Shown here: positions 8,709 to 16,218 of the stretch, one piece after another
Layout of the letters: each line of letters starts with the position of its first letter
Numbering within the stretch: the first letter of the stretch is position 1
DNA from: Spirochaetales bacterium
Lineage (GTDB): Bacteria; Spirochaetota; Spirochaetia; DSM-2461
Direction: 5' to 3'
Assembly: GCA_016936555.1 (NCBI GenBank)
Contig: JAFGXR010000053.1
Coordinates: forward strand, 1-32,673
DNA: 32,673 bases
Position numbers and translations under genes: made by a program
The notes under the pieces: generated by a model
Databases searched by the model: none
What the model was told of the DNA's origin: nothing
The model's input: the letters and a program-made list of their open reading frames with translations, nothing else

Positions 8709-8894
8709 ATGATAATTATGGAAGGTATATCCAATAATATTCAGAACCCCTACGCACTGCTGGAATTGACTTTGAAGCAGGCGCAGGAACAGGGTACGGA
8801 CCTGGCTGAAAAACTCATGAAGCTCAGCGCCGTGCAGCAGATCGATCAGTCCCAGCTTTCCTATATGGGGAATATCATAGACATGTACGTCTGA
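8709..8894 (+). CDS. Small protein, possibly YjfB-like (putative motility protein)
   Basis: A 61-residue protein with no signal or membrane segment. It is mostly helical, with an amphipathic stretch LLELTLKQAQEQGTDLAEKL and a C-terminal GNIIDMYV. The length and the ending loosely recall the short YjfB-type 'putative motility protein' family, whose members end near a G-x-x-I-D motif. The similarity is from memory and weak. Its position behind a chemotaxis gene fits a motility role. Either ATG (8709 or 8718) could be the start; neither has a clear SD. A TATAAT at 8676-8681 may be its -10. Confidence 0.45.
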   Translation: MIIMEGISNNIQNPYALLELTLKQAQEQGTDLAEKLMKLSAVQQIDQSQLSYMGNIIDMYV

Positions 8895-9123
8895 TGAATC
8901 TGAATTTTCTTAAATGAGATTCGTCTGCGTCACTCTCTGACAGTCCCCATAGGGGAATGAAGAGGGAAAATGCCCCTATTCTGGACCGGTGAAGCTGATC
9001 GTTTTGAGACTGGACTTCCATTTCTCCCTTATGATTTTCTGTAATAATAAAGTAGGATATGCTTAAACCGAGTCCTGTCCCTTTCCCGGGGGCTTTTGTC
9101 GTGAAAACGGCTCTTATAGTCAA
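8875..9123 (-). pseudogene. Fragment of a histidine kinase C-terminus
   Basis: The minus-strand frame contains FTTKAPGKGTGLGLSISYFI, the G2 box of a HATPase_c domain, followed by ITENHKGEMEVQS, and ends near SLFIPL, as sensor kinases normally do. The HisKA, N and G1 boxes that must precede it are absent, and the tail runs on into unrelated residues. There is no ATG and no SD. It is a decayed remnant of a kinase gene, occupying most of the 307-base gap between 8894 and the next start at 9202. Confidence 0.75.
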
Positions 9124-9201
9124 AAGAGGGGAACTTTCTCATCATAAACTAACAAAACAGTATTAGAATTGAGGCATAAAAAACAACAGGGAGTACCCTA
9201 T

Positions 9202-10482
9202 ATGCCCGATTCTAAAAAACTCACCAAAACAGAAAAAAGCTGGATTCTCTATGATGTCGCCAATTCCGCCTTCGTACTGATCGTTACCACGACGCTTATG
9301 CCCATTTTTCACAAGGACTTTGTTGCGGCCGGTTCAGGCGCCCGGTCGACGGCGGATTGGGGATTCGTCGTATCCCTGGCCTCTCTTATTCTCGCCGTTC
9401 TGGCTCCCGTTCTCGGTTCTATCGCCGACTACAGGGGGATGAAAAAGAAGTTTTTCCTTGGCGCCCTTTTTACCGGCGTGGCTTTTACTCTCTTTCTGCC
9501 GCTGATCCGGCAGGGACAGGTGCTCTTCGGGTTGACCCTTTATCTCGTAGCACGGGTGGCTTTCTCCGGCGCGAATATTTTCTACGATTCCTTTCTGACC
9601 GACGTCACGACCAACAGCCGGATGGATCGGGTGTCGACTCTCGGTTTCGGCTGGGGGTATATCGGGAGCTGCATCCCCTTTATCGCCTCCATCGGCCTGA
9701 TCGTGGGGTATCAGATGAGCACGGGGACTACGGAGATCTCTCCGCTTATGATGAAGATTTCCTTTGTGATCGTCGCTCTCTGGTGGTTCGTTTTTTCCAT
9801 ACCCATGATAAAAAACGTCCGTCAGGAATACGCCATCGAACCGGAGCCCCGAATGATAGGCAAATCTTTTTCCAGGCTCTGGAGCACTTTCAAGGATATT
9901 TCAAAATATAAAGTGACATTCGGTTTCCTCATAGCTTATTTCTTTTATATCGACGGGGTCGATACAATCATCTCCATGGCGACGGCATATGGAATCGATC
10001 TGGGGTTCGGCGCTACGACCCTGATAGCCGTTATTCTCTTTATCCAGATCGTAGCCTGGCCTTTCGCGCTCATCTTCGGAGCTCTGGCCAAACGCTATTC
10101 CGCCAAGAAAATGCTTTTCGCCGGAATCCTCGTCTATTCTGTAGTCACGCTCGTAGGCTTTCTTCTTCCTTCAATACAGTCCGCCTCTGTCAGAACAGGC
10201 GCCTTCTGGCTCATGGCTTTTCTCGTGGCAACTTCTCAGGGGGGAATTCAGGCTTTGAGCCGGTCCTTTTTCGGTAAAACTCTGCCCAAGGAAAAATCAG
10301 CCGAGTTTTTCGGGTTTTACAATATCTTCGGAAAATTCGCCGCTATCGTAGGGCCTTTCCTCATGGCGCTGTTTACGCGTTTTACCGGAGAATCCCGTTT
10401 CGGCGTTCTGTCTCTGCTTATTCTCTTTATCGCCGGAGCTGTTCTCCTGGCCAGGATCCCCGAGCCTGAAGCCGGCTCCTGA
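9202..10482 (+). CDS. MFS transporter, UMF1/Atg22-like family
   Basis: A 426-residue integral membrane protein with about twelve hydrophobic segments. The opening KSWILYDVANSAFVLIVTTT is characteristic of the UMF1 (vacuolar effluxer Atg22-like) branch of the major facilitator superfamily, as is the later QGGIQALSRSFFGKTLP segment. ATG 9202 is chosen because GGGAG lies about nine bases upstream; an upstream in-frame TTG at 9169 has no SD. Bacterial members are thought to export small molecules such as amino acids or sugars, but substrates are mostly unknown. It stands alone, with a promoter for tpx immediately after it. Confidence 0.88.
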   Translation: MPDSKKLTKTEKSWILYDVANSAFVLIVTTTLMPIFHKDFVAAGSGARSTADWGFVVSLASLILAVLAPVLGSIADYRGMKKKFFLGALFTGVAFTLFLPLIRQGQVLFGLTLYLVARVAFSGANIFYDSFLTDVTTNSRMDRVSTLGFGWGYIGSCIPFIASIGLIVGYQMSTGTTEISPLMMKISFVIVALWWFVFSIPMIKNVRQEYAIEPEPRMIGKSFSRLWSTFKDISKYKVTFGFLIAYFFYIDGVDTIISMATAYGIDLGFGATTLIAVILFIQIVAWPFALIFGALAKRYSAKKMLFAGILVYSVVTLVGFLLPSIQSASVRTGAFWLMAFLVATSQGGIQALSRSFFGKTLPKEKSAEFFGFYNIFGKFAAIVGPFLMALFTRFTGESRFGVLSLLILFIAGAVLLARIPEPEAGS

Positions 10483-10493
10483 AAAAAAAATAC

Positions 10494-10535
10494 TGGACAA
10501 AATGCAATGGCTTATTATATTAGATTAAACTAATA
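10494..10535 (+). promoter_or_regulatory. tpx promoter with overlapping near-palindromic operator
   Basis: TGGACA (10494-10499) and TATATT (10516-10521) are 16 bases apart. An 18-base palindrome, TATTAGATTAAACTAATA (10518-10535), pairs at 8 of 9 positions and overlaps the -10 and the expected start point, a typical repressor position. Fur-family peroxide regulators (PerR) control peroxidases through AT-rich palindromes, but the centre here has no odd base, unlike the classic 7-1-7 PerR box. Another regulator is therefore possible. Confidence 0.5.
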
Positions 10536-10554
10536 AGTATTCAAGGAGTCTTAG

Positions 10555-11055
10555 ATGGCTGAAATTACATTACAGGGAAATCCCGTTCATACAGAAGGTT
10601 CATTGCCGCCGGAAGGTTCGCCCGCACCTGATTTCAAACTGGTCGGTCAGGATCTTTCCGATGTGCAGCTGGGCGATTATAGAGGTAAATATGTTGTCCT
10701 GAATATTTTCCCCAGTCTCGATACGGCGACATGCGCCGCATCGGTGCGCCGTTTTAATAAAGAGGCTTCATCCAGGGACAATGTCGTTGTTCTCTGCGTT
10801 TCCGCCGATCTGCCTTTTGCAGCCGGACGGTTCTGTTCGACCGAGGGACTGAAAGATGTTCATACAGCATCGGTTTTCAGAAATACCCGGTTCGGAAAAG
10901 ATTACGGTGTCGCCTTTACGGACGGCCCCCTGATGGGATTGCTCTCCCGTGCCGTGGTTGTCGTCGATCCCGAAGGCAGGGTTGTCTATACCCAGCAGGT
11001 TCCGGAAATAGTCGATGAACCCGATTACGGGCCGGTACTGGAAAAGCTTCCCTGA
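10555..11055 (+). CDS. tpx: Thiol peroxidase (atypical 2-Cys peroxiredoxin)
   Basis: A 166-residue cytoplasmic or periplasmic peroxiredoxin that reduces H2O2 and organic hydroperoxides with electrons from thioredoxin. The peroxidatic cysteine is Cys60 in PSLDTATCAASVRRFN and the resolving cysteine is Cys94 in RFCSTEGL, almost exactly the E. coli Tpx positions (61 and 95). Length and motifs are full and canonical. AAGGAG precedes the ATG at a good distance. It is monocistronic, with its own promoter/palindrome upstream and a strong terminator downstream. Confidence 0.96.
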   Translation: MAEITLQGNPVHTEGSLPPEGSPAPDFKLVGQDLSDVQLGDYRGKYVVLNIFPSLDTATCAASVRRFNKEASSRDNVVVLCVSADLPFAAGRFCSTEGLKDVHTASVFRNTRFGKDYGVAFTDGPLMGLLSRAVVVVDPEGRVVYTQQVPEIVDEPDYGPVLEKLP

Positions 11056-11080
11056 TTAATTTCTGTATAATCTGATATTT

Positions 11081-11114
11081 AGCCCCGCGATTGATTCCGC
11101 GGGGTTATTTTTTT
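11081..11114 (+). terminator. Rho-independent terminator of tpx
   Basis: A GC-rich 7-bp stem, CCCCGCG (11083-11089) and CGCGGGG (11098-11104), with an 8-base loop, is followed by TTATTTTTTT. It lies 26 bases past the tpx stop codon and isolates tpx from the next operon. Confidence 0.92.
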
Positions 11115-11130
11115 GCTTTATGTATATCGC

Positions 11131-11182
11131 AATGAAATAATAGTAATTATTATTTGCATTAATAATATCAATTAGTTATATT
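11131..11182 (+). promoter_or_regulatory. Promoter and AT-rich palindromic operator of the XRE-cobalamin gene
   Basis: TTGCAT (11154-11159) and TATATT (11177-11182) are 17 bases apart. A perfect 8-bp inverted repeat, AAATAATA (11135-11142) and TATTATTT (11148-11155), flanks the spacer GTAAT and continues as AATG/CATT with a one-base slip. The repeat abuts and slightly overlaps the -35. The -10 ends six bases before the ATG at 11189, so the predicted start point coincides with the start codon and the mRNA may be leaderless; no SD is present. Confidence 0.65.
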
Positions 11183-11188
11183 TGTGAT

Positions 11189-12076
11189 ATGAGAGAATCT
11201 ACTTTCGGTGAAAAACTAAGGGATGCCAGAAAAAAATCAGGTTTGACTCAGAAACAGCTGGGAGAGCTGACCGGAGCCGGTCAGGTCGTAATCGCCAACT
11301 ACGAGAGAGGAGCCCGGTTTCCCGGTGAGGAAATGCTGCGGAAACTGGCGGAAAGCCTTCAGGTCTCCCTCGATTATCTGTTGTCTGTCCCTTCTCTGAC
11401 AGGTACAGCTGCCGGTCCGGATTTCAGTCCGGAACATCTCTTCGATCTTCTCCTCGGAGAATCGGTCGCCCGGTGCTGGGATTATATCAGTCAGTGGAAG
11501 GACCGGGGAAAGCACAGCGCCCTGGATGTCTATTCCGGGCTTCTTATCCCCCTCCTTAAAAAGACCGGGGATCTCTGGTTTACCGGGGATATTTCAGTTC
11601 TCGACGAACATCTGATCAGCGGAAAGGTGAGGGAGCTGATCACCTTGACAGCGGCTCATGAAAAGGGATGGGATAATCCACCAGAGCCCGGTCTGAGCTG
11701 GATGGGGCTGTGCGCTCCCGGAGAAGAGCACGATCTGGTTCTGCTGATGACCGCCCGCCTTTTGCGCCTTAGGGGCTGGGATGTCAGATTCGCCGGGACG
11801 AAGATGCCGGTCGGTGACCTGATTGCGGCGGTGGAATTTCACAAACCGCTCGTTCTCTCGTTGTCTGTGACCATGGACTCTTTCCGGAGCGGTCTGGAGA
11901 CCTATCTCCATGTGCTATACAAAAACAGAAGCTATCCCTACGGGATTATTCTCGGAGGATCGGCCGTTAAGGAGAGGGATGTTCATGATTTCCCCGGAAT
12001 CATCGGAACCGCCGGCACTCTGGAGGAAGGAATATCTCTCGCGGAAAAATACGCAAATGATAAAAGGAGCTCTTGA
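11189..12076 (+). CDS. XRE-type DNA-binding protein fused to a CarH-like cobalamin-binding module
   Basis: A 295-residue cytoplasmic regulator. Residues 5-65 are an XRE/Cro-type helix-turn-helix (KSGLTQKQLGELTG, then VVIANYERGARFPG). Residues 82-165 form a helical cap domain containing W130-x9-E140-H141, the signature with which CarH photoreceptors cap the adenosyl group of coenzyme B12. Residues 170-290 form a Rossmann-like cobalamin-binding domain with GEEH at 178-181; His181 would be the lower cobalt ligand (His177 in CarH). In CarH light breaks the Co-C bond, the tetramer falls apart and DNA is released. MerR-type binding domains are the known partner; here it is XRE. The stop TGA directly abuts the next ATG, so it heads the RND operon. 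Light sensing is inferred. Confidence 0.85.
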   Translation: MRESTFGEKLRDARKKSGLTQKQLGELTGAGQVVIANYERGARFPGEEMLRKLAESLQVSLDYLLSVPSLTGTAAGPDFSPEHLFDLLLGESVARCWDYISQWKDRGKHSALDVYSGLLIPLLKKTGDLWFTGDISVLDEHLISGKVRELITLTAAHEKGWDNPPEPGLSWMGLCAPGEEHDLVLLMTARLLRLRGWDVRFAGTKMPVGDLIAAVEFHKPLVLSLSVTMDSFRSGLETYLHVLYKNRSYPYGIILGGSAVKERDVHDFPGIIGTAGTLEEGISLAEKYANDKRSS

Positions 12077-13156
12077 ATGAAAAAAGTAATTATCATCTTA
12101 ATGTCGGTTTTTATCTTTACGTCCTGCGGCCCTGACGATGCCGATCAGGTCACGTCATCGAGCTGGGATCAGGCCGGTGAATATATTCCCATAGCAGTGG
12201 AAGTCCTGGAGGTGACGGAAGGGAAACTGATCCCCTATGTCGAAGCTTCCGGCATTATCAAAGGGATAAGGGAAGCCTGGGTCGTTTCCGCAGCACAGGG
12301 GCAGATAACCTCTATGGATGTCGCCCTTGGCGGAGAAGTGGAAGAGGGACAGGTTCTCCTGACTGTTGAAAACGATCTTCAGAAACTGAACCGCGATCTG
12401 GCTCTCCAGCAGTATGAATCGACACGCCTCGATTTTCAGGCACTTGAAAGTTCCTACAAAAAAGGGGGCCTGTCCCGCAGTGATTACAATAGCGCCAGGA
12501 CGAGGCTTCTTCAGGCGGAGACATCGTGGCGCGCTGCGGAAAAAAGCTACGGCGACACTTTGCTCAAAGCTCCTTTTTCCGGGAACGTCGCCCAATTGGA
12601 CAGTTCGCTGGTCGCGGGAGCGACTCTTTCTCCCGGTACACCTGTGGCTCTCATTATTGACCGGTCATCGATGAAGATGGAGATCGCTCTCGGGGAGAGA
12701 CAGATAGGTCTTATCGAAAAAGGTCAGAAGGCTCTGCTGACTGTCTCCAGTTCCGGGTCAGCGTCTGTCGAGGCTGTCGTTGCCGCTATCGGCACAGGCA
12801 GCGAGAGCGCGACAGGGAGTTTTCCCGTCATTATCACCTGGAAAAGCAATATCGACGATACCATGCGATCCGGTTTGTCAGCCAAAGTGCTGATGGAAAA
12901 TACGGCGGAGGAGCCGCAGATCATCATTCCCTCTTCGGCGCTGATCGTCAGGAACAGAAAAGAGTCTGTTATTACGGCGGTGGACGGTAGGGCTGTCATA
13001 AAAGAAGTCGTCACCGGCGAATCTCTGGGGGGCAATACAGTTGTCAAAGAGGGGCTGGCTCCGGGAGAAAAACTGGTCGTCAGCGCTCTCTCTTCTCTGG
13101 GAGATAATTATCTCATAGAAACTTCCGAAATCGGAAAAACAGGAGACTGGAGATGA
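12077..13156 (+). CDS. RND efflux periplasmic adaptor lipoprotein (HlyD/AcrA type)
   Basis: A 359-residue membrane-fusion protein linking an inner-membrane RND pump to an outer-membrane channel. The signal carries lipobox FTSC with Cys17. The order is typical: a lipoyl-like half (VVSAAQGQITSMDVALGGEV), a short coiled-coil hairpin (about residues 95-160), the second lipoyl half (APFSGNVAQLDSSLVAGA), a beta-barrel and a membrane-proximal domain. AAGGAG lies just upstream of the ATG, which immediately follows the stop of the XRE-cobalamin gene. The end overlaps the pump gene by ATGA. No outer-membrane TolC-like partner is in the window. Confidence 0.92.
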   Translation: MKKVIIILMSVFIFTSCGPDDADQVTSSSWDQAGEYIPIAVEVLEVTEGKLIPYVEASGIIKGIREAWVVSAAQGQITSMDVALGGEVEEGQVLLTVENDLQKLNRDLALQQYESTRLDFQALESSYKKGGLSRSDYNSARTRLLQAETSWRAAEKSYGDTLLKAPFSGNVAQLDSSLVAGATLSPGTPVALIIDRSSMKMEIALGERQIGLIEKGQKALLTVSSSGSASVEAVVAAIGTGSESATGSFPVIITWKSNIDDTMRSGLSAKVLMENTAEEPQIIIPSSALIVRNRKESVITAVDGRAVIKEVVTGESLGGNTVVKEGLAPGEKLVVSALSSLGDNYLIETSEIGKTGDWR

Positions 13157-16100
13157 CACTGGGTACTTTTTCCGTTAGAAACGGAGTCCTTATTAATATT
13201 CTGCTGGTAACCCTTCTCATTCTGGGGGTGTTCAGTCTCAGAAGACTGCCTCAGGAGCAGTTTGCCGAGGTTCCCTTTTACTGGGCCAATATCGCTGTCC
13301 CCTTTCCCGGTGTCAGCGCCGGGGATGTGGAGCAGCTTATCTCTGTTCCCATAGAAAATGAAATGCAGGGCCTCGATGATGTGGATGAGATCCGTTCCGT
13401 TTCCAGCGAGGGGCTGAGTCTCGTCTCGGTCCGTTTCGAAAGCGATATCTCACCGGAGCGCTTCGATAAGCTCTTTCAGGATGTCCGGACAAGGTTCAGT
13501 CGCGTCCGCCTTCCCGAAGGGGCTCTGCAGGAGAATATCAGCTCTTTTTCCTCCAATGATTTCGCTCCGGTTATCGAAGTCGTTCTATCCGGAGACAGAG
13601 ACTACGCGACCCTGGTGGAAACAGCCGAAGCCATGGCTGACGAAATGTCCCGGATTAATGAAGTCTCCTCTGTGGAACTGGTCGGCGCCCGGGACAGACA
13701 GGTCGCCATCGTGATAGATCAGAACCGTCTTGACAGTCTGGGGCTGACTCTCGACAATGTCGTGCTGGCTCTTCAGGCCAGGAACCTTAATATTCCAGGC
13801 GGTACGGTCAGTACCGGTTCCCGGGATTATCTGGTCCGGACTGTGGGAAGCGTGGAAGGCGTGGACCAGTTCGGCGATGTTATAGTCAAACGGGGCAGAG
13901 ACGGAAGCGGCATCGTAAAAATCCGCGATGTGGCTTCTGTTATCAGGGAATACGAGGATGACGGGAGCGAAGCGAGGTTCAACGGGGACTCTTCGGTTTC
14001 GATACGCGTGGCCAAGATCCCCCGGGGTAATTCCGTGAAAATCGCCGAAGAGGTTAAGCGGATCAGCGCCGAATGGGAGAACAGACTCACCGACGACATC
14101 AAAGTGACTCTTCTCAATGATTCGACCGTTCAGATCAGGGCCAGTCTCGACGTTCTGCTCAGCAACGCTCTTTTCGGGCTCCTTCTTCTGGTTCTCATAC
14201 TCTTCTTCTTCGTGGGATTCAGAAATGCCATGATGACGGCTCTGGGAATTCCCCTCACTTTCGCCATAACCTTTATGATTCTCGATATCATGGGAGAGAC
14301 ATTCAACTCCAACACCCTGTTCGGACTTGTCCTTGTTCTGGGTCTTATCGTGGACCACGCCATCGTCATTATCGAAAACAGCTTCCGCCTTCAGCAGGAG
14401 GGGCTTTCCCGCCATGAAGCGGCCATAAAAGGAACCGACCAGGTTGTTTTCCCCGTTATCGCCGCCACGGCTACGACGGTAGCGGCTTTCCTTCCCCTCA
14501 TGATTCTCCCCGGCACGATCGGGAAATTCCTGCGGGTCATTCCCCTGACAGTTTCCATCGCCCTGATCGCCAGTACTTTCGAGGCTCTCGTTTTCATTCC
14601 CTCCCATTATGCCGACTGGCCGGGGGGAAAGAAAATCCGGAAGGAAGGGAGATTTTTCGATCCCTTCAAAAGGGCTTACAGCCGTCTCCTCTCCAGACTT
14701 TATAAACGGAAAGGCCTATCTGTCGCCGGGGCCTTCATCATCATGTTCGGGCTTCTGGGGCTGGCCGGTGCCTTGAATATCGATCTGTTCAGCGCCGAGG
14801 ACTACACTTATTTCACCATCGATATCGAAATGCCTGCCGGAACAACCCGGGACAGGACGGACCGTGTCGTCCGGCAGTACGAGGAGCTCCTTTTTCCCCT
14901 GACGGGCAACGGAGAAGTTGTTTCCGTCAAAACCTCCATCGGCTTTCTCTCCTCGGGAGACGGCAATACGAGCCAGGGTAATATCGCCCAGATTCTGGTC
15001 GATCTGACGGAGCAGGATCAGGGGCGGGTCCGGTCCATCAGCGCCATTATGGGCGATGTCCGGGAAATGACCCGCCTTATTCCGGGACCTGAAAATGTCT
15101 TCTTCAGAAAAGCGGTCAACGGCCCCCCCCAGTCCGCGCCTGTCAGCTTTCAGCTCTTCGGCGATAATCTGGAGGGATTGAAAACCGTGTCGGAGAGCAT
15201 AACCGACAGGCTCAGATCCTATCCGGAACTTCTCAACATCGAAGATGATTTCAGCGGCGGATCGCCGGAGCTCCGGGTTATTGTCAATGAGGAACGGGCG
15301 GCGGCTTACGGGCTGAGCGTTCTGTCCGTCGGCCAGTATATCCGTGCCGCCGTGGACGGGATTCAGGCCACGACCTTTGTGGAGGACAATCAGTCCATCG
15401 ATGTCATCGTCCGTTATGACAGAGCGGGCCGGTTCCGGGCTGACCAGCTCGAACAGCTTCTCATTCCATCTCCCGTCGGAAGGAAAGTCCCCTTCAGCGC
15501 CGTTGCGAAAATCGAGGAAGCAACGTCCCTTTCCACCATTCAGCGCGTCGATGGAAAGCGGGTCGTATCCATTTCCGCCGGGGCCTATTCCAATGAATCG
15601 GTTCCGGATATTAATCAAGATATCGAAGAGCTGGTCGCCGCATATGCCGTATCCTATCCCGATCAGATCCTGGTGACGGGGGGTGAATTCGCCGATTTCG
15701 CAAATCTGCTGTTCGATATTCTCAGAATCTTTCTCATCGGAGTCTTTCTCATCTATCTGATTCTGGGGACGCAGTTCAAGTCCTATACGCAGCCCTTTCT
15801 CATTCTGCTCTCAGTGCCCATGGCTTTTGCGGGAATCATTCTCTATCTCTTCGTCAGCGGGACGCCCTTCAGCACGACTGTCCTCTATGCAGGGGTCGCT
15901 CTGGCTGGAATCGCCGTAAACGACGCCATTGTTCTGATCAGCTTTATCAACGAATTGCGGGAATCGGGCATGTCTGTGGCCGAGGCGGTCAAAGAGGCCG
16001 CGGCGACGAGACTGAGGCCCATCCTGCTGACGTCCCTGACCACTATCGCCGGTCTTCTCCCCACGGCTATTGGGATAGGCGGAGTGTCCGTGGTCTGGCA

Positions 16101-16218
16101 GCCTATGGCGAGTACAATAATTTTCGGTCTCTTATTCAGTACGTTGACCGCTCTGATCCTGATTCCCCTGATGTACGGCCTTTTATACGGGCGGAAGGAA
16201 AAACATGCAGAGATATAA
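13153..16218 (+). CDS. RND-family efflux permease (AcrB/MexB-like)
   Basis: A 1021-residue proton-driven efflux pump of the inner membrane, full length for the HAE family. TM1 is at about 10-30, followed by a large periplasmic loop, TM2-6 (about 330-490), a second periplasmic loop and TM7-12 (about 860-1015). In TM4 the proton-relay region reads GLIVDHAIVIIEN: Asp401 is kept, but the second Asp of AcrB (D408) is His402. TM10 reads GIAVNDAIVLI and TM11 RLRPILLTSLTTIAGLLP, as expected. It overlaps the adaptor by four bases and the next gene by fourteen. Substrate cannot be deduced; drugs, bile-like compounds or lipids are typical. Confidence 0.94.
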   Translation: MTLGTFSVRNGVLINILLVTLLILGVFSLRRLPQEQFAEVPFYWANIAVPFPGVSAGDVEQLISVPIENEMQGLDDVDEIRSVSSEGLSLVSVRFESDISPERFDKLFQDVRTRFSRVRLPEGALQENISSFSSNDFAPVIEVVLSGDRDYATLVETAEAMADEMSRINEVSSVELVGARDRQVAIVIDQNRLDSLGLTLDNVVLALQARNLNIPGGTVSTGSRDYLVRTVGSVEGVDQFGDVIVKRGRDGSGIVKIRDVASVIREYEDDGSEARFNGDSSVSIRVAKIPRGNSVKIAEEVKRISAEWENRLTDDIKVTLLNDSTVQIRASLDVLLSNALFGLLLLVLILFFFVGFRNAMMTALGIPLTFAITFMILDIMGETFNSNTLFGLVLVLGLIVDHAIVIIENSFRLQQEGLSRHEAAIKGTDQVVFPVIAATATTVAAFLPLMILPGTIGKFLRVIPLTVSIALIASTFEALVFIPSHYADWPGGKKIRKEGRFFDPFKRAYSRLLSRLYKRKGLSVAGAFIIMFGLLGLAGALNIDLFSAEDYTYFTIDIEMPAGTTRDRTDRVVRQYEELLFPLTGNGEVVSVKTSIGFLSSGDGNTSQGNIAQILVDLTEQDQGRVRSISAIMGDVREMTRLIPGPENVFFRKAVNGPPQSAPVSFQLFGDNLEGLKTVSESITDRLRSYPELLNIEDDFSGGSPELRVIVNEERAAAYGLSVLSVGQYIRAAVDGIQATTFVEDNQSIDVIVRYDRAGRFRADQLEQLLIPSPVGRKVPFSAVAKIEEATSLSTIQRVDGKRVVSISAGAYSNESVPDINQDIEELVAAYAVSYPDQILVTGGEFADFANLLFDILRIFLIGVFLIYLILGTQFKSYTQPFLILLSVPMAFAGIILYLFVSGTPFSTTVLYAGVALAGIAVNDAIVLISFINELRESGMSVAEAVKEAAATRLRPILLTSLTTIAGLLPTAIGIGGVSVVWQPMASTIIFGLLFSTLTALILIPLMYGLLYGRKEKHAEI

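Noticed and set aside
13585-15618. Two long minus-strand open frames (300-340 codons) inside the RND pump gene
   Set aside because: They are shadows of the pump's codon usage. They lack motifs and SDs, and the plus-strand RND protein is unmistakable.
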